A stretch of 23,463 nucleotides of DNA. Origin: an uncultured Bacteroidota bacterium (GTDB lineage: Bacteria; Bacteroidota; Bacteroidia; Chitinophagales; Chitinophagaceae). The notes beneath the pieces are model-generated. The model saw only the letters and a list, made by a program, of their open reading frames with translations, was not told the DNA's origin and searched no databases. Location: contig CAIWKU010000370.1 in assembly GCA_903913355.1 (NCBI GenBank), forward strand, positions 1 through 23,463. The letters run 5' to 3'. The position numbers and the translations under genes are program-made. Below, one piece after another: positions 21,626-23,463 of the stretch; positions within the stretch are counted from its first letter, which is position 1, and each line of letters begins with the position of its first letter.

Positions 21626-22789
21626 ATGAGTACTCCCCAGCGATATATTGCTCATTTTGACCTTGACTCATTCTTTGTAAGTGTTGAGGTGATTAACGAT
21701 CCCTCTTTAAAAGGGAAAGCTGTGATTGTAGGGGGTTCACGGGAAAGGGGAGTGGTCAGTACCTGTAGTTATGAAGCCCGGAAATTTGGGGTACATAGTG
21801 CCATGCCCATGAAGACAGCTATGAAGCTTTGTCCGCATGCAATATTGGTAAGAGGTACTAGGGGCGAGTATAGCCGGTTTTCCAGATGGGTTACAGATAT
21901 CATTGCAGCCAAAGCGCCCTTGTTTGAAAAAGCTTCCATAGATGAGTTTTATATTGACCTGACAGGGATGGATAAATTCTTTGATCCCTATCAATGGACC
22001 ATTGATCTTAGGGCAGAGATTATTGATAAAACAAAACTGCCTATTTCATTTGGATTGGCTACGAATAAAATGATTGCAAAAATTGCTACGGATGAGGCAA
22101 AACCCAATGGCTATTTATTTGTACAGCCCGGTATGGAAAAGGAGTTTCTGGCACCTTTACCGGTGAGCAAATTTTCAGGAGTGGGTGAACATACTTTCCA
22201 ATCATTAAAAGCGATGGGTATACATACCATTAATGACCTAAGTAATACACCGGTAGCCGTCTTGGAGAAAAAACTGGGTAAATACGGTGCCGATTTATGG
22301 AAAAAATCGCAGGGCATTCATACGGGAGAAGTGCATTCTTATCACGAAGCCAAATCTATTTCGAGCGAGAATACTTTTGAAGAGAACTCCGCTGACACAG
22401 CTTTTCTGTTGCAGGAATTGGTTCGCATGACCGAAAAAGTAGCGTATGAATTGCGGAAGGATGAGAAATTGACCGGTTGTATTGCAGTTAAAATCCGGTA
22501 TCCTGACTTTGAAACAACCTCCCGGCAAACCAGTATTGATTATACTTTACGTGATGATGAACTGATACCCGTGGCTATTGATCTTTTTCATAAATTATAC
22601 AGAAAGGGGAAACCGGTTCGACTATTGGGGGTTCGACTGAGCGAACTTACCAATCATGCTGTTCAGGCAAGTTTATTTGATGATGCCGAGAAAAAGAATA
22701 ACCTCTATAAAGCCATTGACGACGTAAAAAACAAATTTGGGAAAACTTCCCTGCAAAAAGCCCGGACAGTTCGTGCTAAGAAAAAGTAA
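21626..22789 (+). CDS. dinB: DNA polymerase IV (Y-family translesion polymerase DinB)
   Basis: This 387-aa error-prone polymerase acts in damage tolerance. The palm carries FDLDSFF (11-17) with catalytic Asp12 and steric-gate Phe17, and SIDEFYIDL with Asp106 and Glu107. The finger segment CSYEARKFGVHSAMP, thumb helix-hairpin-helix (FSGVGEHTFQSLKAMGI) and little-finger domain follow. A beta-clamp motif QASLF (347-351) is followed by a 36-aa basic tail. The ATG at 21626 fits the N-terminus (MSTPQRYIAHFDLD). It lies 66 bp after the thioesterase; neither a LexA-like box nor a clear promoter was recognised in the gap. Confidence 0.96.
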   Translation: MSTPQRYIAHFDLDSFFVSVEVINDPSLKGKAVIVGGSRERGVVSTCSYEARKFGVHSAMPMKTAMKLCPHAILVRGTRGEYSRFSRWVTDIIAAKAPLFEKASIDEFYIDLTGMDKFFDPYQWTIDLRAEIIDKTKLPISFGLATNKMIAKIATDEAKPNGYLFVQPGMEKEFLAPLPVSKFSGVGEHTFQSLKAMGIHTINDLSNTPVAVLEKKLGKYGADLWKKSQGIHTGEVHSYHEAKSISSENTFEENSADTAFLLQELVRMTEKVAYELRKDEKLTGCIAVKIRYPDFETTSRQTSIDYTLRDDELIPVAIDLFHKLYRKGKPVRLLGVRLSELTNHAVQASLFDDAEKKNNLYKAIDDVKNKFGKTSLQKARTVRAKKK

Positions 22790-22940
22790 AATACATCGAT
22801 TCTGATTTAGCTTGTTGATTTAGTCGGTAACTTGCGGGGAATTAGTAAGGGAGCTGATTTAGGGCAGAAAAAATAAATTTTATAAATAGTCTATCTTTTT
22901 AGTAGGAATTATATATTTTTGAATCATTAAAGCAAATAAC
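22790..22940. other. Intergenic region before the peroxiredoxin gene
   Basis: This 151-bp AT-rich gap holds three copies of TGATTTAG (22803-22810, 22816-22823, 22855-22862) and, near its end, the promoter-like TATTTTTG (22914-22921). No ORF or terminator hairpin is evident. Confidence 0.4.
22914..22921 (+). promoter_or_regulatory. Possible -7 element of the peroxiredoxin gene
   Basis: TATTTTTG fully matches TAnnTTTG and ends 19 nt before the ATG at 22941, the same geometry as typA. The -33 region has no clear TTG. Confidence 0.45.
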
Positions 22941-23463
22941 ATGAGTTTACGTTTAGGGGATATAGCTCCCAATTTTAAGGCAAACACATCAAGCGGAGAA
23001 ATTGATTTTTATGAGTACTTGGGTGATAGTTGGGGCGTTTTGTTTTCGCATCCTGCTGATTATACGCCGGTATGTACTACAGAGTTGGGTAAAACTGCTT
23101 TATTAAAATCTGAGTTTGAAAAAAGAAATGTAAAAGTACTGGCATTAAGTGTAGATAGTTTAGAGAAGCATAAAGGCTGGATCAATGATATTAATGAAAC
23201 CCAGCATACAACTGTTAATTTTCCCATTATTGCAGACGAGGATAAATCCATAGCGAATGCCTATGGAATGATACATCCGAATGCTTCTGAAACTTTTACC
23301 GTAAGGTCTTTATTTATTATCGGGCCAGATAAAAAGGTGAAATTAATGATCACTTACCCCGCTTCAACAGGAAGAAATTTTATCGAAGTACTACGCGTAA
23401 TTGATTCTTTACAATTAACCTCTGTCTATAGCGTGGCAACACCAGCTGATTGGAAAGAAGGGG
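22941..23463 (+). CDS. 1-Cys peroxiredoxin, Prx6 family (partial, runs off the window)
   Basis: The frame opens at ATG 22941 and is still open at the window end, giving 174 residues of a protein usually of about 210. HPADYTPVCTTELG (37-50) contains the peroxidatic Cys45 with the conserved Pro/Thr active-site turn. VLALSVDSLEKHKGWI, FPIIADEDKSIANAYGM, TVRSLFIIGPDKK and YPASTGRNFIEVLRVIDSLQL are all typical of Prx6/AhpC-TSA proteins. It reduces hydrogen peroxide and alkyl peroxides in the cytosol. No second catalytic cysteine is seen up to the cut, in line with the 1-Cys class, but the last part is missing. Confidence 0.94.
   Translation, partial: MSLRLGDIAPNFKANTSSGEIDFYEYLGDSWGVLFSHPADYTPVCTTELGKTALLKSEFEKRNVKVLALSVDSLEKHKGWINDINETQHTTVNFPIIADEDKSIANAYGMIHPNASETFTVRSLFIIGPDKKVKLMITYPASTGRNFIEVLRVIDSLQLTSVYSVATPADWKEG

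Noticed and set aside
1..23463. Defence island, mobile element, CRISPR or prophage
   Set aside because: All sizeable coding space is taken by housekeeping or common accessory genes. There are no transposase, integrase, nuclease-helicase or toxin-antitoxin signatures and no regularly spaced repeats.

Overview
The window is a stretch of ordinary bacterial chromosome from a member of the Bacteroidota, most likely the Chitinophagaceae or a close relative. The evidence is a short (290 aa) primary sigma factor without region 1.1, several start sites preceded by a TAnnTTTG promoter core (TACCTTTG three times), A/T-rich leaders without a clear Shine-Dalgarno sequence, a START-like (START_2-type) protein, an S16 with a long tail, and paaG/paaI-type proteins of Bacteroidota character. 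The genus cannot be fixed from the sequence alone. I see no tRNA, rRNA, CRISPR array, insertion sequence, integrase or phage gene.

Layout. 1-264: the end of a membrane acyltransferase-like (DUF5009/NagX-type) gene, then an intergenic nested inverted repeat. 504-2318: translational GTPase typA/bipA with a canonical promoter and a strong terminator. 2402-3132 (minus): a small Cys/His-rich putative zinc protein and a small secreted protein with a long leader. 3449-4453 (minus): obgE. 4517-6329 (minus): a tight three-gene unit, paaG-paaI-paaY, from phenylacetate catabolism. 6537-9698 (plus): a large exported BNR/Asp-box (sortilin-like) beta-propeller protein, ending at a shared terminator that faces trmD. 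9786-13956 (minus): trmD, an Hsp15-like S4 protein, an M20 dipeptidase, a CDF metal transporter and an OsmC protein. 14037-16218 (minus): a Tat-exported Mn-type superoxide dismutase and an LptF/LptG permease. 16243-17240: a protein of unknown function that overlaps a convergent START-like gene. 17536-23463 (plus): primary sigma factor, ffh, rpsP, rimM, a hotdog thioesterase, dinB, and the first part of a 1-Cys peroxiredoxin.

How the genes work together. Much of the window is growth machinery: transcription (rpoD), protein targeting (ffh), ribosome assembly and function (rpsP, rimM, obgE, typA, trmD, the S4 protein) and envelope assembly (lptF/G). Stress functions are scattered through it (exported SOD, OsmC, peroxiredoxin, dinB). 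The only clear catabolic unit is paaGIY. The rpsP-rimM-trmD linkage common in bacteria is broken: trmD lies about 10 kb away on the other strand.

I did not find a clear undescribed system. The most interesting items are non-coding: a region after ffh where one central segment can pair with either of two identical flanking segments; a 12-bp hairpin that would lie at the very 5' end of ffh mRNA if a predicted promoter is right; and the nested inverted repeat upstream of typA. Among proteins, the two unrecognised ones (2402-2593 and 16243-16875) are the best candidates for new biology.
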